Origin: Lachnospiraceae bacterium
Lineage (GTDB): Bacteria > Bacillota > Clostridia > Lachnospirales > Lachnospiraceae
Assembly: GCA_015057325.1 (NCBI GenBank)
Contig: SVEQ01000003.1
Coordinates: 186,001-250,000 of the forward strand
DNA length: 64,000 nt
Direction: 5' to 3'
Shown here one piece after another: positions 17,510 to 23,595 of the stretch. The notes under the pieces were generated by a model. That model was not told the origin of the DNA, made no database searches, and worked only from the letters and a program-made list of their open reading frames with translations. Made by a program: the position numbers and the translations under genes. The stretch's first letter is position 1. Each line of letters starts with the position of its first letter.

Positions 17510-18127
17510 TCACTTAAGAACCCACGCAAATCCCTTCGCCATTCTCAACTCAGGTTGTGCAAAATGATTCCCTTTATTCCATTCAAGTACTGTTTTAACT
17601 TGCCGATTTCTCAACAACTCATAAGCTTCTTCAATCCTGTCAGACACTTTAGACATTATCTGATTTCTTGTTTTTGCTTCCTTGTCACCAAGACTTAAAT
17701 ACACGTTACCGGTCTTAATCGTATTAGCTTTCATATAATCGAGAAATCCCGGAAACCATATAGATGGCGACACAGCCGCAACACCTTGGAAAACATCTGT
17801 CTGATATGCTGACCACAAAGCAAACAAGCCAGCCAGCGAATATCCGCCTATATAATAATCCCTAGACTTATCTGTGCACAATCCGATAATCTCCGCAAGT
17901 GTATCTGAAGCCCCTGCTCCGAAACCTTTATCCCCGAATACAGCATCCGCCTCCCAAGGCGAAAGTTCCTCGTTCCAGTCTTCAACTTTTACAGCAAGTA
18001 AATGATAATCAACCGAAAAATCATTAATCGCCTGTACTTCAGATTCAATTATATTCAACTCATGATTACCGATTGTCTGAATCAGTATATTCTTTGAATT
18101 CTTATTGCCATATTCATATACAATCAT
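17510..18127 (-). CDS. Alpha/beta-hydrolase (esterase-like) protein
   Basis: A 205-residue cytoplasmic protein with the nucleophile elbow GYSLAG near residue 94, an SPSIWFPGF segment typical of the esterase D/siderophore-esterase group, and a likely catalytic histidine in KGNHF near 187. The start ATG overlaps the stop of the HD-domain gene upstream (ATGA), so the two are translationally coupled. Substrate is unknown. Confidence 0.8.
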   Translation of the reverse strand: MIVYEYGNKNSKNILIQTIGNHELNIIESEVQAINDFSVDYHLLAVKVEDWNEELSPWEADAVFGDKGFGAGASDTLAEIIGLCTDKSRDYYIGGYSLAGLFALWSAYQTDVFQGVAAVSPSIWFPGFLDYMKANTIKTGNVYLSLGDKEAKTRNQIMSKVSDRIEEAYELLRNRQVKTVLEWNKGNHFAQPELRMAKGFAWVLK

Positions 18128-18717
18128 GCTTCATTCATCTCATCATTTATCAAATCTTCATTCTCTGCCATAGCCTGTAATGTCATTGTAAGAAGTTTTT
18201 CAAGTTCCCAACCAAGCTGAGTTGCTCCGCGTTCTATTACCTCTCTTGAACAACCTGCCGCAAAGCCTTTGCTCTTGTATTTCTTTTTAAGAGATTTCAG
18301 TTCCATGTCTTTCGTGCTCTTGGATGGTCTCATAAGAGCCGCAGCCCATATAAGACCTGTAAGTTCATCGGCAGCAAAAAGAACCTTTTCCATCTCATGA
18401 ACCGGTTCAACATCAATTGTCACACCACAACCTACAGTTATACCATAACCATGCGAACATACAGAGTGAATAATATCATCACTCACACCACCATCTTTGA
18501 GAAGCTCCGGTGCCTTTAGACAATGCTCTTCCGGGTAGAGTTCAAAATCAATATCATGCAAAAGTCCGACTATTCCCCAATAATCAGCCTCATCGCCATA
18601 TCCAAGTTCATTTGCATACCATTTCATAACGGCTTCCACCGTTAATGCATGCTGAATATGAAATGGATCCTTATTATACTTCTTTAATAAATCAAATGCT
18701 TCCTCTCTTGTAATCAT
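18124..18717 (-). CDS. HD-domain hydrolase-like protein
   Basis: About 197 residues from the ATG at 18717, selected because aaggagga lies upstream; an in-frame ATG 51 bases earlier lacks a site. It begins ITREEAFDLLKKYNKDPFHI, with HALTVEAVM and LLHDIDFELYPEEH giving the H...HD metal ligands, and a later conserved Asp in LFAADELTGLI. This is a standard small HD phosphohydrolase fold found throughout Clostridia, with unknown substrate (nucleotide or phosphate ester). It overlaps the esterase-like gene by four bases. Confidence 0.85.
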   Translation of the reverse strand: MITREEAFDLLKKYNKDPFHIQHALTVEAVMKWYANELGYGDEADYWGIVGLLHDIDFELYPEEHCLKAPELLKDGGVSDDIIHSVCSHGYGITVGCGVTIDVEPVHEMEKVLFAADELTGLIWAAALMRPSKSTKDMELKSLKKKYKSKGFAAGCSREVIERGATQLGWELEKLLTMTLQAMAENEDLINDEMNEA

Positions 18718-18817
18718 AGTGTCCTCCTTGGCTGTTTTGTATTTGTAGTGTAGGCAATTTTTGCCCACGCTGATTTATTTATATGTCCTTTCATTCCACA
18801 CACAAAGTTGATGCATA

Positions 18818-18919
18818 TTAAATGTAATACACATAATCTTCTTTTCTAGGTGCCGGAGCATTAGTCGATTCTTTAGCATAACCAAGTGCACAATGACCAA
18901 TACCCTCATATTCCTTCAT
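18818..18919 (-). pseudogene. Nitroreductase C-terminal remnant
   Basis: A 33-residue minus-strand frame reading GIGHCALGYAK followed by RKEDYVYYI and a stop. This is the typical extreme C-terminus of nitroreductase-family flavoproteins. The rest of such a gene is absent: 18906 and above belong to a BRO-type phage gene in another frame. A phage-related insertion or deletion probably replaced the body of the gene. Confidence 0.65.
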
Positions 18920-19766
18920 CATCAACTACACTTTCAATCAATCCCGTCACAAGATTTTGTAACTGTTTCGCATTTTGAAATGTGATTACGGGTTGCCCGG
19001 TTCTATCTTCTATTTCTTTTCGAGCATTCCCAGCGATAGCACCACCTTCCCTTGCAACTTTGCGATTCTCATCGACCCCAATAGGATTTTCTACCTTTGT
19101 AAGTTCAGTAGTTGTCGCTTCAGCTAACATGTTCAATGCAAGTTCCAAGGTACTCATATTATCTCGAAGATTTTCTTTCTTAAGCCCTTTTAGATTCTTA
19201 TATTGTCTTGTCGACATTCCAGACCATGCTTTCGTGACTTCATCTGTCAAGATTGCAAACTCTTTTCCTTGTTCTACTCCATGGGATTTCCACTGGTCTG
19301 TCAATTCTTTTCGTGCACGGATTGTTTGTAATCTTTGATTGATCCAATCTGCATCATATCCTAGTTTTGCATAGGTCTCTAACGCTCTATCTATTGACAG
19401 TTCCGGATCTATAGTTTCTTCTATCCTTTCTCGTCCAACTTGTGCTAACCACATCTTAAATGGTTCCGCTTTTTTAGATGGAATCGATTGAATAATACGC
19501 AGCAATTGTTCTGTATTTGCAACATCAGTTTTATATCTTTTCCCATCTTTAGGAGATTTCATTTTCAGTTGGTGACAATTTGTCACCAACTGATTTCCTT
19601 CCTCTATCAATCGCTGTTTCAGCTTATTCCAATACTTCCTACCATCGGCACTCTCAGTCAACACTTGCACGACATCAGTCACGGAAAAATACCATTCTTC
19701 TTCATCTTCAACCCACGCAGTTCTTATGGGCTGTTCTTCATATAGTTGTATTTTATCTGTCATCAT
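18906..19766 (-). CDS. BRO-N domain phage antirepressor-like protein
   Basis: About 286 residues; the start at 19766 places gagg ten bases upstream, although two neighbouring ATGs are possible. The N-terminal 120 residues form a BRO domain (EEWYFSVTDVVQVLTES, KYWNKLKQRL, ANTEQLLRIIQSIPSKKAEP, KMWLAQVGRERIEE), a DNA-binding module of phage antirepressors and DinD-like proteins. The C-terminal part (AREGGAIAGNARKEIEDRTG) is typical of the DinD-type subgroup. It overlaps the nitroreductase remnant and is the first clear sign of mobile DNA in the window. Confidence 0.88.
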   Translation of the reverse strand: MMTDKIQLYEEQPIRTAWVEDEEEWYFSVTDVVQVLTESADGRKYWNKLKQRLIEEGNQLVTNCHQLKMKSPKDGKRYKTDVANTEQLLRIIQSIPSKKAEPFKMWLAQVGRERIEETIDPELSIDRALETYAKLGYDADWINQRLQTIRARKELTDQWKSHGVEQGKEFAILTDEVTKAWSGMSTRQYKNLKGLKKENLRDNMSTLELALNMLAEATTTELTKVENPIGVDENRKVAREGGAIAGNARKEIEDRTGQPVITFQNAKQLQNLVTGLIESVVDDEGI

Positions 19767-19815
19767 ACTCGCCATACCTCAACCAATTCTATCTACTAAA
19801 AATATTTCCTCGTCC

Positions 19816-19880
19816 TTGCAATGTATAAATAAATGTGTTATATTTTTCCCCTTGACAACAATAATATGATGTACTAATAT
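19816..19880 (+). promoter_or_regulatory. Two plus-strand promoters for a convergent small RNA
   Basis: P1 is TTGCAA 19816-19821, 17 bases, TATATT 19839-19844. P2 is TTGACA 19852-19857, 17 bases, TAATAT 19875-19880. P1 shares almost its whole sequence, including the spacer tgtataaataaatgtgt, with the promoter at 20876-20904. Both point into the 3' end of the minus-strand phage-domain pseudogene. Confidence 0.65.
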
Positions 19881-19886
19881 ACATTT

Positions 19887-19950
19887 AAAGAGAAGCGGTT
19901 TTCTACCGTACGGTCTTCGGGCTAAAGCGGCGTACTCGCTTCTTTTTTTA
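19887..19950 (+). ncRNA. Putative structured small RNA with terminator
   Basis: Starting about seven bases after the P2 -10 box, the sequence folds into a strong outer stem (gagaagcg with cgcttctt) and an inner gtacg/cgtac stem, ending in a run of seven T at about 19941-19947. The roughly 62-nt RNA would be antisense to the end of the pseudogene at 19922-20217. Arrangement resembles the antitoxin RNA of type I toxin-antitoxin loci. Confidence 0.5.
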
Positions 19951-20217
19951 TGTTTATTACATCATACAAATACAGTTTTTCATCTTTAATCCTTACCACT
20001 GCCGTAGCAGAATACTTATTCTGTGTCATATTACCATTATGCTCTACAGGAATAATAAACCACACATCGTATCTATACCAACCACCGTTTGCTTTTTTGT
20101 CATTTCCTTCACAGTAACTTCTTTTCCGATAAAATCCTTTAAATAATCTTCTACGTCATTCCATGGAATGTTTTGTTTATTAGTAAAAATAATGTTTTTT
20201 ACTACCGCATATGTCAT
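19922..20217 (-). pseudogene. Broken phage nuclease/toxin-like domain
   Basis: From ATG 20217 the frame reads YAVVKNIIFTNKQNIPW and DYLKDFIGKEVTVKE, then a frame change is needed to continue into GGWYRYDVWFIIPVEHNGN, TAVVRIKDEKLYLYDVINIK and KEASTPL before the TAG at 19922. The last block is characteristic of a C-terminal domain on phage and conjugative-element head or toxin proteins (barnase/EndoU-like group). A central part seems deleted between the two blocks. The name of the family is from memory and should be tested. Confidence 0.6.
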
Positions 20218-20330
20218 AACTAATTCTCTTCTCTCTATTTATCACACTGCTTATAAACGACTCAAAAACGCTCTCTACTCTCTTGTTAAATATTCGTATA
20301 TGGGTAATCTCTACTCCCATAATCATTATA

Positions 20331-20819
20331 TCAATCGAACATACGTTTGTCAATGTCATTATGACAATTGCTGATAGCCTTCTGCACCATTCTCTCAAAA
20401 CTCTCCCTAAAGTGCAAGTCATCCAGTTCGGTACGTTTCTTCGGGCCTTTTAAATGATTCTTCGACTTGACTCTTCTTGCTTTCTTGTTTAAATGCCGTT
20501 CCATCAACATCTGATCAATGTTATCATCAGTATACCACTTTCCGGATTGATGAATTACAAATGCATTCTTACCAAGAGCCATGGCAGCAACACCATAATC
20601 CTGAGTAACAACGATATCATTCGCATCCTTCTTAAGCATACCAATCAGAGCAAAATCAACTGCATCAGCTCCCGCTCCGATAACCTTTACCTCACTGTAA
20701 TCAGAACTTATCATATGATTGGTGTCACACAAAAGCGTTACAGGAATATTATATTGTTTTGCAACCTGCTCCACGATAGAAACTACCGGACAGGCATCGG
20801 CATCAACGTATACGTTCAT
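20331..20819 (-). CDS. YaiI/YqxD family (UPF0178) protein
   Basis: A 162-residue protein with the family signatures MNVYVDADACPVV, the DTNHMI loop, GADAVDFALIG, VVTQDYGVAA and the late basic block HLKGPKKRT. The fold resembles PIN/NYN nucleases, and the Asp-rich N-terminus could bind metal, but no activity is established. A core gene enclosed by phage-like and toxin-antitoxin-like loci. Confidence 0.93.
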   Translation of the reverse strand: MNVYVDADACPVVSIVEQVAKQYNIPVTLLCDTNHMISSDYSEVKVIGAGADAVDFALIGMLKKDANDIVVTQDYGVAAMALGKNAFVIHQSGKWYTDDNIDQMLMERHLNKKARRVKSKNHLKGPKKRTELDDLHFRESFERMVQKAISNCHNDIDKRMFD

Positions 20820-20875
20820 TTATAATCCCAGTCCTTTTTTTGGTTAAATGATTCAGAAAGATGATTCCTTCTCAC

Positions 20876-20904
20876 TTGAAATGTATAAATAAATGTGTTA
20901 CATT
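20876..20904 (+). promoter_or_regulatory. Promoter of putative antitoxin RNA
   Basis: TTGAAA 20876-20881, 17-base spacer, TACATT 20899-20904. The spacer tgtataaataaatgtgt is identical to that of the P1 promoter at 19816-19844, about 1.06 kb away. Confidence 0.65.
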
Positions 20905-20910
20905 CTACGT

Positions 20911-20998
20911 AGGTGCTACCCGAATAGCGGTTCGCCTAGTTTTTAGTTACAAAAAGAATCAACTAGCGCTTGGGATGGCGGTTGCTTCTTTTGTTTTA
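20911..20998 (+). ncRNA. Putative type I antitoxin RNA
   Basis: A transcript from the promoter at 20876 would run through a hairpin-rich segment (ggtgctacccgaatagcgg region) to a terminator: agaatcaac 20955-20963 pairs with gttgcttct 20981-20989 with one mismatch, followed by ttttgtttt. Its 3' end meets the 3' end of the minus-strand toxin mRNA at 20996, so the two RNAs overlap tail to tail if the mRNA extends beyond its stop. Confidence 0.5.
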
Positions 20999-21103
20999 TG
21001 TATCTTTGACATCGTGGTGCATGGATATAATCGTTACGATTATTCCAACAACTGTAACCAAAATACTGATTACAGTCACCACGATGTTAATCGTTTCTAA
21101 CAA
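20996..21103 (-). CDS. Putative type I toxin, single-helix membrane peptide
   Basis: A 35-residue peptide from TTG 21103 (agaaagg eight bases upstream) to TAA 20996. Residues 5-27 (INIVVTVISILVTVVGIIV plus TII) form one hydrophobic helix, followed by a short charged tail with two His. Size, composition and the convergent small RNA on the other strand match type I toxins of Firmicutes (holin-like/TxpA/Fst style). No sequence family can be named with certainty. The next hairpin upstream isolates it from the ExbBD-like trio. Confidence 0.6.
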   Translation of the reverse strand: MLETINIVVTVISILVTVVGIIVTIISMHHDVKDT

Positions 21104-21150
21104 CGTACTTACCTTTCTTATGTACTTCCCTCATAACAATTCCAAGACAC

Positions 21151-21189
21151 AAAAATAACCGCCCATTGTCCTGCCAGACTGAGCGGTTA
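21151..21189 (-). terminator. Terminator after the ExbBD-like trio
   Basis: Perfect 7-bp stem taaccgc/gcggtta (21156-21162 and 21183-21189) followed on the minus strand by TTTTTGTGT. It lies 21 bases past the last gene of the trio and ahead of the putative toxin gene. Confidence 0.8.
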
Positions 21190-21209
21190 CAGTAACCAAT
21201 TATTCTGTA

Positions 21210-21581
21210 TCATTGCTCAACAGGCGTAATTCCCCAGTCATCAAGACTATTTTTCAGTTCATCCCAAGTTTTCGAAGAAGCATAGTTATTCTCAATAATA
21301 ACTTCGGATACACTTTTATCTGTGACCTTCTCTTTAAGTTGAGTTAAAGTGACCTGTTGATTATCAATATAGTATTCATCCTGCTTTACCACTATCGTAA
21401 CGGATTCCTTTTTTTCGATTTCTTCTGATTTCATCTCAGAGGAAATAGCAGAATCATTCTCAGAACCACCTTTACCAAATCCCTTTCCACCAATACCTAT
21501 TATACCCATTTTGAATAACACCAAAAACACAATAACTACAATTAAAAGTGTTGCAAAAACTCCGCCCAAAACTTTACCCAT
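21210..21581 (-). CDS. Membrane-anchored protein, ExbD/TolR-like C-terminal domain
   Basis: A 123-residue protein with one N-terminal transmembrane helix (VLGGVFATLLIVVIVFLVLF), a Gly/Ser linker to about 55 and a small alpha/beta domain (VTIVVKQDEYYIDNQQVTL, then a DWGITPVE end). The domain's strand-loop-strand pattern with a 'tyr-tyr-ile-asp' hairpin resembles the extracellular domain of ExbD/TolR. It is the third gene of a trio with an ExbB-like and an ExbD-like protein, 12 bases after the second, and ends at a terminator. The similarity is by pattern only. Confidence 0.6.
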   Translation of the reverse strand: MGKVLGGVFATLLIVVIVFLVLFKMGIIGIGGKGFGKGGSENDSAISSEMKSEEIEKKESVTIVVKQDEYYIDNQQVTLTQLKEKVTDKSVSEVIIENNYASSKTWDELKNSLDDWGITPVEQ

Positions 21582-21593
21582 ATTTCGTTCCTC

Positions 21594-22283
21594 CTATTGT
21601 TTAACTTTATCAATATAGCATGTCTTTGACAGATTTCTTTCAATATCCTCTATTGAAGAATTGATTACTTCTAAATCCATCTGAGAAAAATTCTTGTCAT
21701 TATATGTATACTGAATAGTGACCAATACCAATTCTGTATCAGTAGTACTAATAATTTTCTTTAATGATTCATACATCACAGATTGCATCTCAGCATTCTT
21801 TTTTTTACGTTCTTCTATATTCATATTAAAATCATGAGTAAACGTAACTATATCCGCAGTCTCCTGTTCGTCATCGCCACTTCCACAATAAATAGATATC
21901 TCTACAGCTTGTTCATTTGATTTATTTGCATTAACATATGGCGAGCAGATCAACGTAATTTTTGTAGCTTTATTTAATAGTCTATCCAATAGTTCTGCTT
22001 CATCTACTCCCGCTCTCCCAGCTTCTGCTTTTAATTTATTGTTCTCACTTTTGAGTTCACTTTCTTTATCCTTAAGTTCTTTATTTTCATCAGCCAATTC
22101 ATTTTTTTCTTTATTCTCTTCTATTAATTTTTGTTTTATCGTTGCATTTTTATCAATAGCATCCTGAGCTTTTTTTTGCGTATCAATTGCCGATTGCCCC
22201 ATATTACTTATTACAACGAAAAGAATTATCATAATTACATCTAACAATGATGTAAAATCAAGAACCAATTCTCTTCTTCTCAT
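21594..22283 (-). CDS. ExbD/TolR/MotB-like channel subunit with coiled coil
   Basis: A 229-residue protein. The N-terminus ELVLDFTSLLDVIMIILF is a close match to the ExbD/TolR membrane helix, with the ion-carrying aspartate at Asp15. Residues 32-90 are a Lys/Glu-rich coiled coil (many heptads of ENKEL type), followed by a folded domain of about 130 residues that does not look like the OmpA peptidoglycan-binding domain of MotB or ZorB. It would sit as a dimer inside the ExbB-like pentamer with its C-terminus outside the cell. The gene lies 19 bases after the ExbB-like one. Confidence 0.75.
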   Translation of the reverse strand: MRRRELVLDFTSLLDVIMIILFVVISNMGQSAIDTQKKAQDAIDKNATIKQKLIEENKEKNELADENKELKDKESELKSENNKLKAEAGRAGVDEAELLDRLLNKATKITLICSPYVNANKSNEQAVEISIYCGSGDDEQETADIVTFTHDFNMNIEERKKKNAEMQSVMYESLKKIISTTDTELVLVTIQYTYNDKNFSQMDLEVINSSIEDIERNLSKTCYIDKVKQ

Positions 22284-22302
22284 ACTTTAACCCCTTTTAA
22301 TA

Positions 22303-22806
22303 CTATTGTTCCTTTGGAAACATTAAATGTTCGGTATGTTTTTCATTATCATCAATCTTATAAGAAATTGTAGCATCCAAAAATTTAAAAATTAAAGCAA
22401 ACACAATCCCCAATGCTGTTGATGTTAATGCTGCAAAAAAACTCGATGTATCGGTTGTCCCGATAGAATCTACCATCGGAATCAAAGCCCACACAGTTCC
22501 AAACATTCCTAACAACGGAAACATAGTTGTAACGTTAGCAAACATTGAATATGTTTGGTTCATTTTTTCTCTCATATCCAACAACTCAGTTACTGTTAGT
22601 TTTTCTTCTTTTTTAGTGTTTTTCTTTAATTGTTGGCGAGCTTCTTCAGATAAATTAGAAATCTTGTCAGTAGAATTATAAAACTTATATAATCTGTTCG
22701 TCTGTTTTCTCAGAGACAAATATATAAATAAATTAACCAAAAAAACAACTAGTATAACACAATCAAGTACCCCGAAATTTTCTATAAATATCTTTATCGT
22801 ACCCAT
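22303..22806 (-). CDS. MotA/TolQ/ExbB-like proton-channel protein
   Basis: A 167-residue protein with three transmembrane helices at about 12-31, 90-112 and 123-146. The pair TTMFPLLGMFGTVWALIPMV and SFFAALTSTALGIVFALIF is the characteristic MotA/TolQ/ExbB core, with Thr and Ser residues facing the channel. There is no long cytoplasmic tail, unlike ZorA of Zorya (hundreds of residues). It heads a three-gene unit with its own promoter at 22897-22925. In context it is either a defence module or a transport energiser without an obvious client. Confidence 0.85.
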   Translation of the reverse strand: MGTIKIFIENFGVLDCVILVVFLVNLFIYLSLRKQTNRLYKFYNSTDKISNLSEEARQQLKKNTKKEEKLTVTELLDMREKMNQTYSMFANVTTMFPLLGMFGTVWALIPMVDSIGTTDTSSFFAALTSTALGIVFALIFKFLDATISYKIDDNEKHTEHLMFPKEQ

Positions 22807-22896
22807 ACATTTTCACCTTCGTAAATATTGTTAGTTAAAAAAAACTACAGTTACACACGTCTATAACTTACAGCATCATTCTAGCATATTTATTAA

Positions 22897-22925
22897 ATTG
22901 TATCTACCCCTTAACTTGAATACAA
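22897..22925 (-). promoter_or_regulatory. Promoter of the ExbBD-like trio
   Basis: Minus strand: TTGTAT (22925-22920), 17-base spacer, TACAAT (22902-22897), about 90 bases before the ExbB-like start. It separates the trio from the nuclease and PLD genes upstream, which end at 22978. Confidence 0.65.
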
Positions 22926-22977
22926 TTACTTCTTTGCACCATAATTCCATAAACTAATTTTCAATAAACACAACAAA

Positions 22978-23508
22978 CTATATTGTCTCTATATCCCCAT
23001 CAACTTTCACAAGAATAAATCTAATCCCTATCTGCTTAATCTGATGATATTCACTCCATTTTTCTGCAAGTTCAAGTGTTTTTTTCGAATACGGAACAGC
23101 TACTGCAGGTATAATATCATCTGTCAGTTCTCCGCCGGTCATAAGTTGTCCGATTGCTTCTCGCATCAAAGGATACTCTTGACCGCTTTTATTATCCTTA
23201 CCCTTTTTACTTTCTACGAGAAGTTTTCTCCCATCATCAAGAGTAATAACAACATCACCTTCACCTGGGATTGAACTTATGATAATTTGCGGTTCATAGC
23301 CATCAAGCTTGTAAGTACCTTGCCACTTTTCTTTCTTTTCATCGATCTTAATCAACCCGTTCTCATTTAAGAATGACTGTATATCAAAATGAACCTCATC
23401 ACCGGTCTTAATATGAGCTCCGTCTATTGATACATTTACATCATTATCAGTCAGACCATTCTTAATATGGTATATTGCTACTAGTAAGCTTACTTCTGCT
23501 TCTTGCAT
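22978..23508 (-). CDS. Small PD-(D/E)XK nuclease-like protein
   Basis: A 176-residue protein of unknown family. The middle reads PGEGDVVITLDDGRKLLVES followed by KKG, giving Asp85 and the E99-x-K101 pair of a PD-(D/E)XK core, then REAIGQLM with a Gln on the next helix, as in restriction-like folds. The N-terminal 75 residues look like a winged-helix segment (SFLNENGLIKIDEKKEKW). The start ATG follows gaggag, which lies inside a 27-residue upstream frame. It is probably the last gene of the PLD unit and is 171 bases ahead of the ExbB-like gene. Confidence 0.7.
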   Translation of the reverse strand: MQEAEVSLLVAIYHIKNGLTDNDVNVSIDGAHIKTGDEVHFDIQSFLNENGLIKIDEKKEKWQGTYKLDGYEPQIIISSIPGEGDVVITLDDGRKLLVESKKGKDNKSGQEYPLMREAIGQLMTGGELTDDIIPAVAVPYSKKTLELAEKWSEYHQIKQIGIRFILVKVDGDIETI

Positions 23509-23511
23509 AAA

Positions 23512-23595
23512 TCAATTCTCCTCATAAAATCCGATACATTCATTTCGATGTTCGCAAATTTCACATATAAAATTATCGATTGATATCTCCATCAT
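23512..23595 (-). CDS. Tiny Cys-rich peptide overlapping the PLD gene
   Basis: A 27-residue frame whose ATG overlaps the PLD stop (TAATG) and whose stop is three bases before the next start. It reads NFICEICEHRNECIGFYEEN, with a C-x2-C-x5-C pattern that could hold a metal. Either a real small subunit or only a coupling frame that carries ribosomes from the PLD gene to the nuclease gene. Confidence 0.4.
   Translation of the reverse strand: MMEISIDNFICEICEHRNECIGFYEEN

Noticed and set aside
21210-22806. Calling the trio a Zorya system
   Set aside because: No long ZorA tail, no OmpA-type domain and no ZorC, ZorD or ZorE gene; only the channel core is shared.
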